Assembly (NCBI GenBank): GCA_027483445.1
Contig: JAIXUS010000014.1
Coordinates: 1-45,799, forward strand
DNA length: 45,799 nt
Reading direction: 5' to 3'
From: Bacteroidota bacterium
GTDB lineage: Bacteria; Bacteroidota; Bacteroidia; M30B66
The first letter of the stretch is position 1. Each line of letters opens with the position of its first letter. The translations under genes and the position numbers were made by a program. Positions 1 through 8,502 of this stretch are shown in pieces. The notes below the pieces were generated by a model. That model saw only the letters and a list, made by a program, of their open reading frames with translations. It did not search any database and was not told the origin of the DNA.

Positions 1-245
1 AGGTCGGGACGAAGAGTGTCGGCATAATCCAGAAAGTACACGCCGGTACAGGTAGCTGTGTAGGCTTGTTCACAGGGCAAAAACTCAATCCTGTGTGAAT
101 CACCATCAATGGCAATATCATTTCCGTTCGCCCATTGGATGCGGTTGATGGCCCATGTGCCTTTCAACGTGTCGGCACTTTTCTGCTCCTTATAACACGA
201 ACTCAGAAGCGCGAGGCTGCAAAGAAGAGTTACTATTCCTTTCAT
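1..245 (-). CDS. Lipoprotein, N-terminal fragment (runs off window)
   Basis: The minus strand starts with ATG at 245 and stays open to the window edge, giving about 81 residues. The N-terminus is a short hydrophobic segment ending in LLSSC, a good signal peptidase II lipobox, so the protein is probably a lipid-anchored envelope protein. The mature part (DTLKGTWAINRIQW, then IEFLPC) resembles the start of small lipocalin-like lipoproteins common in Bacteroidota, but the fragment is too short to be sure. Its start lies four bases after the stop of the TonB-dependent receptor, so the two are almost certainly cotranscribed. This suggests a partner in receptor function. The C-terminus is outside the window. 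Confidence 0.7.
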   Translation of the reverse strand, partial: MKGIVTLLCSLALLSSCYKEQKSADTLKGTWAINRIQWANGNDIAIDGDSHRIEFLPCEQAYTATCTGVYFLDYADTLRPD

Positions 246-249
246 GGCA

Positions 250-2991
250 TTAAAGTGTAAAGGTAATTGAGCTCACCCAACGGCGACCCATTAAAAAGTT
301 GATGCTTGAAGACGCTGCATTAAAGGTAGCAGAGTTTCCGAATTGGTTGCTCTGTGCATCGGTGATGGCAAAGGAATCCAGAATATTCAACACACTGAGG
401 CGGAAATCGATTCGATACTTTTTAAGCTCGAGTCGATAGCCCATGTTCACATCGAGGATTCCATAATCTGGCATTCTCCACGACTGGCGCCCGATGTTAG
501 GACCCAAATTGTTGACCAGGTCGGTGACGATCAAACCATCGGGTGTATAGTTGGCGTAATTCTGGGCAAACCAAGTAAACTGTGGTTTGAAATAGAACCC
601 TTTGAATGGCATGTAGCGGAAGCTGGCTGCGTAGCTCTGTTGAGCAGCATCACCAACGCGTACTCCACGAGGGTCGAATCGAACGGTGTCGAGCGGATTT
701 CCATTGTCGTCGATGGCCGTTGCAGTTGCCACTGAATTCCAGCGCCAGTCGCCAATCGAAACCATCCCTTCGAATTCAAACTGCTTGCTTACTTTGTAAA
801 TGAAGTCGAACTCAATACCCATGTGCAATGCACCCATTCCGGTGGCGTTTGAGCTAACCGGCTCACCGTTGAGCGTGAACGATACCGAAGTTGGGCGGTT
901 CTTCCAGTTGGTGTAGTAACCGTTAATGTTACCCGCAAACTTTTTGCTGCGATAAGAGTAGCCCAATTCACCCGAGCGAATCAACTCGTTGTCGACCCTT
1001 TGAAAGGGCTGATTGTCGTTTCTGAAAACGAATTGCATCAATGGCGCGCGGTTGAGGTAACCAACGTTTGCAAAAATGTTCATCTTCTCAGTGAGGTTAT
1101 AGTTTACCCCTCCTTTCACTGTAAATCCTGTGAGCGACTTCCAATCGCTTTGGTTGGTCTGCAAACCTGCTGAGTTTCGGTCGTATGTGGTGCCTTGGTA
1201 ATTTATCACATCCGAATAACCAATCAGCAAAGTGGTGTCACCAACTTCAAGTTCGCGTTTTGCAAAATGGTTGTATTGCTTATAAAAACTGGTAGATGTA
1301 CTCACATTCAAGAAGGCACTCCAGTTTCCACCTTTATACTCGGCTAAGGCAAAAGCACCAGCCCAGCGAATTTTCCGTTCTATGTTTTGAATGATTGTAT
1401 CACCTTCGAAAACAGGAGTATTTCCGATAATATTCTGATTGGCAGAGCTAACCCACAAATCGGCCCCCATCAAATCGTGTACTCGGCTAAACACCTGTCC
1501 GTTGTAGGTCCGTAAATCAATACCTCCTGAAAAATCCCAACTGGAGTTTGGTTCATACCGAAAGGTACTCAAGCCCCCATACCACTGGTGCATGTTGTAG
1601 TTTTTGCGGATAAAGTTCGCAGCTCTTAGTTGTCCTTTGTATAAACTATCCGGCCCAAACCCCTGATAGGTGTTGAATTCTCCGGATGCGTTACCATCGT
1701 AAATCGACTGTAACGACTGTCTGCCGGTCGAATCAAGCGAAATTGTTGTATTGGGCTGAGTTCCACCTCCAATTCCATACGATGCATACAAGATGTTCGA
1801 CAAATAGAACTTAGGATTGATATTCACGAAATGCCTCAACGACACAACAGGCTTATGAAACTGGTTGATGTTTGAGTTAAAGATTTCGATTGGAGCCTCA
1901 GGATTGTTTCGTGTACGGCGTAAAAAGTTCCAACTCGGATTGTACCGGCGGCCGTATTCTATTTTCCCGGCTGTGTCGATGCCTAACGAAGCTGCATAAC
2001 GTTTACTGTATGAGTACACTGGCAAGTCTATACGAAAGTCGCGTTGAGCGCTGGTTTGCGGAGCACCAAAAGCAGAAAGCGTGAAAAGATGCTTGCCCAC
2101 GCTTTTCTCAACCTTGGCATAGTAAAAAAACATCTCCGAATTAAGCTGATCGACCCAACCCTGATTGTTACGGTAAGAAATCGCGCCACTGAAACCCCAG
2201 CCTTTTTTGAGTCGGCCTGAGTTGAACGACAATATCGTCCTCAAATTCATGTTGTTACCCAATTCCTGCTTTAAGGTGATTTGCCTTTTTTGCTCCATGC
2301 CAGTGGTGAGGATGTTCATCGTACCACCAATCGACGGAATGGCGAGCTTTGAAGCCCCAAGCCCACGCTGAACCTGAACACCGGAGGTAAGATTATCCAA
2401 ACCAAACCAGTTGGTCCAAAAAACCCTTCCGTTAAACATGTCGTTCATCGGAATGCCATCAATCAGCACCTGAACATTTTGCGAATTAAAGCCGCGGATG
2501 CTTACACGGGCATCACCATCACCACCACCTTGCTGAGTAGCATAAACTCCGGGTGTGGTGTTCAAAATCATGGGAAGGTCTTGCGACCCCAATTGCTCCT
2601 GAATCTTGATCGGTTCAATATTGCTAAAGGCAACAGGAGTTTCCCGGGCGATGGCAATGTCTGAAACTACTTCAACCTCATTCAAAACATTGCTTTCGAG
2701 GCTGAAGTCGATGGATAAAGCACCTCCTTTTACTTCTATGTTTTTCGACACGGTTTTATAGCCAACCGCCGAAGCCGCAAGTGTATATTTCCCTTCCTTT
2801 AAACTAATGCTGTAATTTCCATCAAGATCGGTGGTAGCCCCTTTCCCGGGGGCATAAATTACGGTGGCTCCAACAAGGCCTTCACCCGATTGCTTATCGG
2901 TAATTTTACCTTTAACTGTCTGCTGGGCCGTCAGTAAGGTTGATACGCTCAATAGAAGAATACTGAGGATATGCGTCAGTTTGATTTTCAT
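250..2991 (-). CDS. TonB-dependent receptor with carboxypeptidase-like N-terminal domain
   Basis: This is a 913-residue outer-membrane receptor that would import a ligand using TonB energy; the ligand cannot be read from the sequence. Residues 1-22 are a signal peptide ending in TAQQ. Residues 24-103 form a CarboxypepD_reg-like beta-sandwich (VKGKITDKQSGEGLVGATV, then TTDLDGNYSI), typical of Bacteroidota receptors. A plug domain follows at about 115-230 (LNTTPGVYATQQGGGDGDAR, SIRGFNSQNVQVLIDGIPM). The rest is beta-barrel with alternating aromatic strands, ending in VSSITFTL. There is no SusD-like partner next door, which argues against a classical SusC/SusD glycan system. Downstream, four bases away, is a lipoprotein gene; upstream is a T9SS lamin-tail protein on the same strand. 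Length and domain order are normal for the family. Confidence 0.95.
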   Translation of the reverse strand: MKIKLTHILSILLLSVSTLLTAQQTVKGKITDKQSGEGLVGATVIYAPGKGATTDLDGNYSISLKEGKYTLAASAVGYKTVSKNIEVKGGALSIDFSLESNVLNEVEVVSDIAIARETPVAFSNIEPIKIQEQLGSQDLPMILNTTPGVYATQQGGGDGDARVSIRGFNSQNVQVLIDGIPMNDMFNGRVFWTNWFGLDNLTSGVQVQRGLGASKLAIPSIGGTMNILTTGMEQKRQITLKQELGNNMNLRTILSFNSGRLKKGWGFSGAISYRNNQGWVDQLNSEMFFYYAKVEKSVGKHLFTLSAFGAPQTSAQRDFRIDLPVYSYSKRYAASLGIDTAGKIEYGRRYNPSWNFLRRTRNNPEAPIEIFNSNINQFHKPVVSLRHFVNINPKFYLSNILYASYGIGGGTQPNTTISLDSTGRQSLQSIYDGNASGEFNTYQGFGPDSLYKGQLRAANFIRKNYNMHQWYGGLSTFRYEPNSSWDFSGGIDLRTYNGQVFSRVHDLMGADLWVSSANQNIIGNTPVFEGDTIIQNIERKIRWAGAFALAEYKGGNWSAFLNVSTSTSFYKQYNHFAKRELEVGDTTLLIGYSDVINYQGTTYDRNSAGLQTNQSDWKSLTGFTVKGGVNYNLTEKMNIFANVGYLNRAPLMQFVFRNDNQPFQRVDNELIRSGELGYSYRSKKFAGNINGYYTNWKNRPTSVSFTLNGEPVSSNATGMGALHMGIEFDFIYKVSKQFEFEGMVSIGDWRWNSVATATAIDDNGNPLDTVRFDPRGVRVGDAAQQSYAASFRYMPFKGFYFKPQFTWFAQNYANYTPDGLIVTDLVNNLGPNIGRQSWRMPDYGILDVNMGYRLELKKYRIDFRLSVLNILDSFAITDAQSNQFGNSATFNAASSSINFLMGRRWVSSITFTL

Positions 2992-3015
2992 AGGTAAACT
3001 CTATGTCCTTTAGAC

Positions 3016-3050
3016 AAAGAGCCCCACTTCCGGGCAGAAGCGGGGTCTTT
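3016..3050 (-). terminator. Imperfect hairpin between lamin-tail gene and receptor
   Basis: An imperfect stem (CCCC/GGGG core with flanking AAAGA/TCTTT and CTTC/GAAG arms) lies between the two minus-strand genes. The T-run after it is weak. It may be a partial terminator or attenuator separating the lamin-tail gene from the receptor operon. Confidence 0.4.
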
Positions 3051-3081
3051 GGTTAAGCATCGTTTGTATCTGCCCAGAAAT

Positions 3082-4104
3082 TTAATGCTGAACGATGGCC
3101 TTCTTGATGGTCTGAAGTCCGGATTCAAACTTCAGGTGCACCAGATAGGTTCCGGCGGGTAAAAGGGCAGTTTCAATTTTTACTTCTTGCACTGGCGTGG
3201 ATGGCTTTGATTCCATCATGAGTTGTCCTGTAACTGAGTAGATGGCTACAGACTCCATTCGTAGCGCCGAACGCACTTGTACGTAATCATTGGAAGGATT
3301 CGGGAATACTTGCGATTTCTCGGCACTTTCCACGTCGTTAATTCCAACGATATTACAAACACATGAGTGAAAGCCAAGAGAATCAAACGTGTTTTCTGGG
3401 AGTGAATCCCACTGAACTGAAGGATTAAATGATTCCGGGGCTGGATTGGTGATTACCCCAACTTCCACATTCGGCTTGCGAACCAAAGTTTGGTCCTGAG
3501 TCCAATACTGCATAAAATAAGGACCCTGAACGCTGCTGTCGTAACCGGCCGGCATCGATGAAAAAGGCGGAATGGCTGTCCACGCTCCAGTTGGACTATT
3601 TGTCCCTTGGCTATTCACGGGTCTTTCACCAATACAACCGAAAATGTCAATTCTTACCCATGCGCCATCCACCAGTTTTTCAAGGGCAAGTGCATCATCA
3701 CCATTAAAGCACATAGTTCTAATGTTCCCTGGTTCCTGTCCACAACCGTTCGAAAAAAGCGTATCGGCTTTAGCGAGCAATAGCGGGTCTGCAGGAGCTG
3801 CTTGTCCCGTCCCGTTAGGATCAGTAAGGTTAACAACAATTACGTAGGCATCCTTAGGAGCAAGGGTAACATTTCCTGGCAAGGGTTGTGTTTGCACAGG
3901 GTCTACGATAATGCTTCCATTGTCGTATCGAACAAGCCTGTATCCTCCAAGGTTGATTGGGTTGTTACTCGCATTGTAAATTTCCAAACCTTTGTTATTC
4001 CCTGAACCCTCAACGTATTCCGAAATAAAAAGATCATTGCACTGCGCGTTCGCTTGTAATGCAAATGCCAACGTAGCGGCAGTCAACAGTAAAAAATTCT
4101 TCAT
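3082..4104 (-). CDS. Secreted lamin-tail-domain protein with T9SS type A sorting signal
   Basis: This 340-residue protein begins with a signal peptide (MKNFLLLTAATLAFALQANA). Residues 22-200 form a lamin tail domain: CNDLFISEYVEGSGNNKGLE, IYNASNNPINLGGYRLVRY and a conserved FNGDDALAL. Such domains are beta-sandwiches found on many secreted bacterial proteins, often beside nucleases or adhesins, and probably bind surfaces or partners. The C-terminal 75 residues (VFPNPSNDYVQV, then LPAGTYLVHL and KKAIVQH) are a type A T9SS sorting domain, so the protein should be exported and attached to, or released from, the cell surface. No catalytic domain is visible. It lies 90 bases upstream of the TonB-dependent receptor on the same strand. 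The function is not defined by the sequence. Confidence 0.9.
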   Translation of the reverse strand: MKNFLLLTAATLAFALQANAQCNDLFISEYVEGSGNNKGLEIYNASNNPINLGGYRLVRYDNGSIIVDPVQTQPLPGNVTLAPKDAYVIVVNLTDPNGTGQAAPADPLLLAKADTLFSNGCGQEPGNIRTMCFNGDDALALEKLVDGAWVRIDIFGCIGERPVNSQGTNSPTGAWTAIPPFSSMPAGYDSSVQGPYFMQYWTQDQTLVRKPNVEVGVITNPAPESFNPSVQWDSLPENTFDSLGFHSCVCNIVGINDVESAEKSQVFPNPSNDYVQVRSALRMESVAIYSVTGQLMMESKPSTPVQEVKIETALLPAGTYLVHLKFESGLQTIKKAIVQH

Positions 4105-4123
4105 AGTCGTTTTTTAACAGCCG

Positions 4124-4131
4124 CAAAATTA
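4124..4131 (-). promoter_or_regulatory. -7 element of the lamin-tail gene
   Basis: The minus strand reads TAATTTTG, an exact match to the Bacteroidota -7 consensus TAnnTTTG, about 19 bases before the start codon at 4104. No clear -33 TTG is seen at the usual spacing. Confidence 0.45.
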
Positions 4132-4193
4132 CTGTTTTCTTCTTTGACCCTAGCTTTAACCTTGCGTTAAGTTCAGTATTAACTTAGGTTGCA

Positions 4194-4223
4194 TTTGAGG
4201 CTTGGTTTTCCTTCCTATATTTG
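4194..4223 (+). promoter_or_regulatory. Promoter of the deoxyhypusine-synthase-like gene
   Basis: A -33 TTTG at 4194-4197 and an exact -7 element TATATTTG at 4216-4223 are separated by 18 bases, which fits the Bacteroidota housekeeping promoter. Transcription would start near 4229. This excludes the upstream ATG at 4202 and supports the start at 4244. Confidence 0.7.
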
Positions 4224-4243
4224 CCGCCGCTAAACGAAACCGC

Positions 4244-5218
4244 ATGAACAAGGGCCCGATTTCTCAATTTATGGAGACACATTACCTCCATTTCAACGCA
4301 GCTGCTATGGTTGATGCCGCTAAAGGCTATGAACAACACCTGCTCGAAGGAGGGAAAATGATGATCACCCTCGCCGGGGCAATGAGTACCGCAGAGTTGG
4401 GGAAATCTCTGGCCGAAATGATTCGCCAAGGCAAAGTCGATATCATCTCCTGCACAGGTGCCAACCTCGAAGAAGACATCATGAACCTTGTGGCACACAG
4501 CCATTACAAGCGTGTTCCCAATTACCGCGACTTAAGCCCACAAGATGAATGGGACTTGCTGGAGGATGGCTTCAATCGGGTTACCGATACCTGCATTCCT
4601 GAAGAGGAAGCCTTTCGTCGCATTCAAAAGCACATCCACAAACAGTGGAAAACCGCCCAAGACAATGGCGAGCGTTATTTCCCTCATGAATACATGTACA
4701 AAATGCTGCTTTCGGGCGAAATGGAGCAGTACTATGAAATCGACCCCCGCAATTCATGGATGATTGCCGCCGCAGAACGCAACTTGCCAATCGTAGTTCC
4801 AGGCTGGGAAGATTCTACCATGGGTAACATATTTGCTTCATACGTTATTAAAGGCGAACTTAATGCTTCCACCATGAAATCGGGCATCGAATACATGGTG
4901 TGGCTCTCCGAATGGTACCGGGCAAACTCAGCCGGTAAAGGCGTCGGCTTTTTCCAAATCGGTGGAGGCATCGCAGGAGATTTCCCTATTTGCGTTGTAC
5001 CCATGATGTATCAGGATTTGGAATGGCATGATGTTCCTTTCTGGGCTTATTTCTGTCAAATTTCCGATTCTACCACCAGTTACGGCTCATATTCAGGCGC
5101 TGTTCCGAACGAAAAAATTACGTGGGGAAAACTGGATAAAGAAACGCCTAAGTTCATCGTTGAGTCAGATGCCACAATTGTCGCCCCTCTTATCTTTGCC
5201 TGGATTTTAGGCTGGTAA
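4244..5218 (+). CDS. Deoxyhypusine synthase family protein lacking the catalytic lysine
   Basis: This 324-residue protein has the deoxyhypusine synthase fold, with the NAD-binding features of the family (MITLAGAMSTAELGKSLAEM, SCTGANLEED). Eukaryotic and archaeal members transfer the aminobutyl group of spermidine to a lysine of eIF5A. Bacteria have no eIF5A, so bacterial members must act on something else, for example in polyamine metabolism. In canonical enzymes a lysine follows the GGG turn and carries the intermediate. Here the sequence is FFQIGGGIAGDFPICVVPM, so Gly occupies that position. The C-terminal block (SDSTTSYGSYSGAVPNEKI, ATIVAPLIFAW) is otherwise well preserved. I chose ATG 4244 over 4202 because a promoter lies between them. 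The DAHP synthase gene follows after 24 bases, probably in one operon. Confidence 0.9.
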   Translation: MNKGPISQFMETHYLHFNAAAMVDAAKGYEQHLLEGGKMMITLAGAMSTAELGKSLAEMIRQGKVDIISCTGANLEEDIMNLVAHSHYKRVPNYRDLSPQDEWDLLEDGFNRVTDTCIPEEEAFRRIQKHIHKQWKTAQDNGERYFPHEYMYKMLLSGEMEQYYEIDPRNSWMIAAAERNLPIVVPGWEDSTMGNIFASYVIKGELNASTMKSGIEYMVWLSEWYRANSAGKGVGFFQIGGGIAGDFPICVVPMMYQDLEWHDVPFWAYFCQISDSTTSYGSYSGAVPNEKITWGKLDKETPKFIVESDATIVAPLIFAWILGW

Positions 5219-5242
5219 ACATCCAAGCCGGCCGCTTGTTTC

Positions 5243-6355
5243 ATGGGTGTGTCAACGCAAACTTCAGCAATCTGGCGAACGCTCTTTGAAACAACTCAGG
5301 GCAGGCCGACCTCGTTACGGCCAGCCACTATTTTTGGGCCATGCAGCGCCGAAAGTGAGGTACAGGTGCTTTCAACAGCTCAGGCTTTAGCCCTAAATTT
5401 CCCCAATAACATCTTCAGAGCCGGTGTGTGGAAACCCAGGTCTCGTCCGGGACATTTCGAAGGCGCCGGCGATGCTGCCTTAGGATGGCTCCAGCAAGTG
5501 CAAAAGCAATACGGTATGCCGGTTGCTACCGAGGTGGCCAATCCCATCCATGTAGAAAAGTGCCTAAAGGCCGGAATTGACGTAGTGTGGATCGGTGCTC
5601 GTACTACGGTCAATCCGTTTGCCGTGCAGGAAATTGCAGAGGCTCTGTCGGGCACCGGATTACCAGTTTTGGTTAAAAATCCCATCAACCCTGATTTACC
5701 CCTTTGGATTGGAGCGGTTGAACGCATACTGCGCACCTCCAAATCGCCGGTTGCAGCCATCCACCGCGGCTTCCATTCTCACGAGTCGAGCGTTTACCGA
5801 AACTCTCCACGTTGGGAGTTGGTCATCGATTTTATGTCGACCATGCCTGGAATCGCTGTGGTATGCGATGCCAGCCATATCAGTGGCGATCCGGTTCTGA
5901 TTCCTAAGGTGGCTCAGAAGGCCCTCGATTTGGATATGCACGGGCTCATGATTGAGACCCATCCCAATCCGCCGGAAGCCTTGAGCGACGCCCGCCAACA
6001 AATTACCCCCGATGCCTTACAAAAACTGATATCCACATTGGTTGTCAGGCAAGTCGATAGCGAAGACCATGACTTTCACCGCAAGCTTCTTGAACTGCGT
6101 TCGCGCGTTGATTCAACCGACGACGCACTGCTGCAGGCATTGGCTACTCGAATAAAGCTCATTCAGGAAATCGGCTCCTACAAAAAAGCGCATGATGTTA
6201 CCATTTTACAACTCAAGCGTTGGGAAGAAATTCTGCAACGGCAACAGCGGGCATCGGTTGAAGCCGGTATTGATGCCGAATTTGTGCGAAAACTATACAC
6301 GCTCATCCATGAGGAATCTATTCGAATCCAAACGGAAATACTGAATAAGTCCTGA
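5243..6355 (+). CDS. Bifunctional DAHP synthase / chorismate mutase (type II)
   Basis: This 370-residue fusion joins the first step of the shikimate pathway to the first step of Phe/Tyr synthesis. Residues about 25-265 are a KDO8P-type DAHP synthase barrel: FGPCSAESEVQVLSTAQAL, FRAGVWKPRSRPG, PVATEV, VWIGARTTVNPF, VLVKNPINPD, a metal-site IHRGF and IETHPNP. It would condense phosphoenolpyruvate with erythrose-4-phosphate. Residues about 278-366 are an AroQ-type helical chorismate mutase (LLELRSRVDSTDDALLQAL, ATRIKLIQEIGSYKKAHDV, IHEESIRIQ). This fusion order is standard in Bacteroidota, where chorismate mutase activity is thought to couple to feedback control of the synthase. It lies 24 bases downstream of the deoxyhypusine-synthase-like gene and 93 bases upstream of an amino acid permease. 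The length is normal. Confidence 0.93.
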   Translation: MGVSTQTSAIWRTLFETTQGRPTSLRPATIFGPCSAESEVQVLSTAQALALNFPNNIFRAGVWKPRSRPGHFEGAGDAALGWLQQVQKQYGMPVATEVANPIHVEKCLKAGIDVVWIGARTTVNPFAVQEIAEALSGTGLPVLVKNPINPDLPLWIGAVERILRTSKSPVAAIHRGFHSHESSVYRNSPRWELVIDFMSTMPGIAVVCDASHISGDPVLIPKVAQKALDLDMHGLMIETHPNPPEALSDARQQITPDALQKLISTLVVRQVDSEDHDFHRKLLELRSRVDSTDDALLQALATRIKLIQEIGSYKKAHDVTILQLKRWEEILQRQQRASVEAGIDAEFVRKLYTLIHEESIRIQTEILNKS

Positions 6356-6448
6356 TTTTTTTTGAATCGACATTAATCTTTGTCGGGAATACTTATTTTG
6401 GCGGTTTAAACGATACGCGGAGAAACGCTACTCCAAAGAAAACTGCCT

Positions 6449-7987
6449 ATGAAACTATTTACGAAGAAACCTCTGCAAGATGTACTCGCGCAGGCCGCCG
6501 AATCAGAGAAGGGTTTAAAGCGAACGCTCGGTGCCGGCAACCTTGTAGCCCTTGGTATTGGGGCTATTATTGGTGCGGGCTTGTTTGTTAGGACGGCCGC
6601 TGCGGCTGGACAAGCAGCAGGACCGGCTGTTACCATTTCCTTTATCATTGCGGCCATTGGCTGCGCCTTCGCCGGTTTATGCTATGCCGAGTTTGCCGCC
6701 ATGATTCCGATTGCAGGAAGTGCCTATGCCTACAGTTATGTAACGATGGGTGAGGTAATCGCATGGATTATTGGATGGGCCCTTATTATGGAGTATGCCT
6801 TAGGTGCGGCAACCGTTGGTATCGCCTGGAGCGAATACCTCAACAAACTACTCGATGGAGGTATACCCTATGAATGGTGCCATTCGCCCTTCGAGAGTTT
6901 CCGCGACTCTATGGGTGTAGTGCATCAGGGAATAATCAACGCACCGGCACTTGTCATTCTCTTTCTGATTACCCTTTTGCTCATTCGTGGTACACAGGAA
7001 AGTGCAATCGTTAATGCGATTATCGTATTTATCAAGGTTGGTATTGTGCTTTTGTTCATTGGGTTTGGATGGCAGTTTATTAACGATGCGAATCACACAC
7101 CATACTTGATTCCTGAGGGTACAGCTCCGGTTTTGGATGGCTCTGGCAAAACATTGGTGAGCTACGATGGTGTGTTTAAGTATGGCTGGGGAGGAGTTCT
7201 AGGAGGCGCTGCAATTGTATTCTTCGCTTTCATTGGTTTTGATGCGGTGAGTACGGCCGCGCAGGAAGCGAAAAATCCGAAGCGCGATATGCCCATCGGT
7301 ATTTTGGGCTCTCTGCTCATTTGTACGGTATTATACATTCTGTTTGGTCACGTATTAACAGGCGTGGCAAACTGGCAAGAATTTGCAGATCCCGAAAAGG
7401 GTCGCGAGGCTTCTGTAGCCTACGCTATCTCGCAATACATGGTAGGTTACGGTTGGCTTGCTACTGCTGTAACAGTGGCCATTTTGGCCGGCTTTTCTTC
7501 GGTGATATTGGTAATGTTAATGGGGCAAAGCCGGATTTTTTACACCATGAGCAACGATGGACTCATTCCAAAGGCATTCGGAGAGTTACACCCGAAGTTT
7601 AAAACGCCATACAAAGCCAACTGGATTTTGTTTGTGTTTGTTGGACTTTTTGCGGCATTTGTACCCGGGCATGTGGCCGGCGACTTAACCAGTTTTGGAA
7701 CGCTCTTCGCGTTCGTGCTGGTTTCTCTTGGGGTTTGGATCTTGCGCATGAGAAGCCCTGAGATTAAACGCCCTTTCAAAACGCCATTGGTGCCCATCAT
7801 TCCCATTTTAGGTGCCATTATTTGCACCGGTATGATTGTAGCGATAGATACCCGAACACTAAAATTTGCTGCCCTTTGGATGGTTATTGGTCTCGTAGTT
7901 TACTTCCTGTACAGCCGTAAGCACAGTAAGCTTCGAAATCCTTCAGATATTCTGCCTCACGCTTCCGACTTCGAAGCCAAGAAGTAA
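6449..7987 (+). CDS. APC superfamily amino acid permease (cationic amino acid transporter type)
   Basis: This 512-residue inner-membrane protein has about 12 to 14 hydrophobic segments. The conserved APC core starts with GAGNLVALGIGAIIGAGLFV, where the GIGAIIGAG loop binds the substrate amino group in this family. FIGFDAVSTAAQEAKNPKRD in the middle and the QSRIFYTMSNDGLIPKAFG loop are hallmarks of the cationic amino acid/YfnA-like branch. It would import amino acids by proton or sodium symport; the exact substrate is not readable. A near-match -7 element (TTATTTTG at 6393-6400) lies upstream, so it may have its own promoter despite following the DAHP synthase on the same strand. A hairpin terminator follows at 8009-8044. 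Confidence 0.93.
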   Translation: MKLFTKKPLQDVLAQAAESEKGLKRTLGAGNLVALGIGAIIGAGLFVRTAAAAGQAAGPAVTISFIIAAIGCAFAGLCYAEFAAMIPIAGSAYAYSYVTMGEVIAWIIGWALIMEYALGAATVGIAWSEYLNKLLDGGIPYEWCHSPFESFRDSMGVVHQGIINAPALVILFLITLLLIRGTQESAIVNAIIVFIKVGIVLLFIGFGWQFINDANHTPYLIPEGTAPVLDGSGKTLVSYDGVFKYGWGGVLGGAAIVFFAFIGFDAVSTAAQEAKNPKRDMPIGILGSLLICTVLYILFGHVLTGVANWQEFADPEKGREASVAYAISQYMVGYGWLATAVTVAILAGFSSVILVMLMGQSRIFYTMSNDGLIPKAFGELHPKFKTPYKANWILFVFVGLFAAFVPGHVAGDLTSFGTLFAFVLVSLGVWILRMRSPEIKRPFKTPLVPIIPILGAIICTGMIVAIDTRTLKFAALWMVIGLVVYFLYSRKHSKLRNPSDILPHASDFEAKK

Positions 7988-8008
7988 AGAGCATAATTGG
8001 AAGGCATG

Positions 8009-8044
8009 ATTGCCCTTGTTGACAAACCTGTCGGCAAGGGCAAT
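8009..8044 (+). terminator. Hairpin terminator after the permease
   Basis: ATTGCCCTTG (8009-8018) pairs perfectly with CAAGGGCAAT (8035-8044), with a 16-base loop and a short TTTT run after it. This is a plausible intrinsic terminator; the loop is long and the T-run short. Confidence 0.6.
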
Positions 8045-8073
8045 TTTGGTTTAACCGCATCGAAGTTTTATCG

Positions 8074-8286
8074 GGGGCCTGCAGAGAAATTCAGAAATCC
8101 AGAAGATGCTAGCCGTGGGAAAAGAAGTAGATGCTGCATTTCTGGCTAACGAAGTGTTGAGCTTTGCACATTCAAAAGTGCATGGAATTTTTAAAGCCAA
8201 ACTAAAAACCTCGCACCAAGTACGAATGAATCTGGGCTTAATGTGTATTGAGTAAACCTATTGACTGTTTTTCAGTGAATCTTATG
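8074..8286 (+). mobile_element. Decayed copy of the MITE-like element found at 45311-45566
   Basis: This stretch aligns with the reverse complement of the element at the end of the window. The block at 8127-8152 (GATGCTGCATTTCTGGCTAA and onward) differs from its counterpart by about one or two bases in 28. Homology continues to the right end (CTATTGACTGTTTTTCAGT against CTATTGAGTGCTTTTCAGT). The left end (GGGGGCCTGCAGAGAAATTC) matches the other copy's TAGGGCTTACTGAAAAAGTC only loosely. About 40 bases of the interior are missing, so this copy has lost its inverted repeats. A 49-codon frame (8107-8256) reads DAAFLANE and VHG..KA.LKT, residues shared with the other copy, so it may derive from coding sequence. 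I treat it as a relic, not a gene. The rest, to 8487, is AT-rich leader with nothing else clear. Confidence 0.6.
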
Positions 8287-8502
8287 TAAGAAACCCGCTT
8301 GTATTGTAATTTAATTGTTACTTTTGACTCGGATTAAGGTTCTTTTCCAACTTATGTTTCGAAATACTTGTGCGATTGTGAATTTTAAAATTCTCACAAT
8401 CATCTACTTGGTTTTTCTTTTGTGAATAACTTCTTACATGTGAAACTTTATTCGAAATTTGTGGTATCAGAACACATCTAACAAACAGTGAAACTCATTT
8501 AC

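Noticed and set aside
250-4104. A SusC/SusD polysaccharide utilisation locus
   Set aside because: The receptor has no SusD-like gene next to it and no glycan enzymes within reach; the GH13 gene is 27 kb away.
4202-4243. Start of the DHS-like gene at ATG 4202
   Set aside because: A consensus promoter lies between 4202 and 4244, so ATG 4244 is used.
8107-8256. A 49-codon small gene
   Set aside because: It lies inside a decayed repeat whose other copy has a different upstream frame; kept only as part of the repeat.
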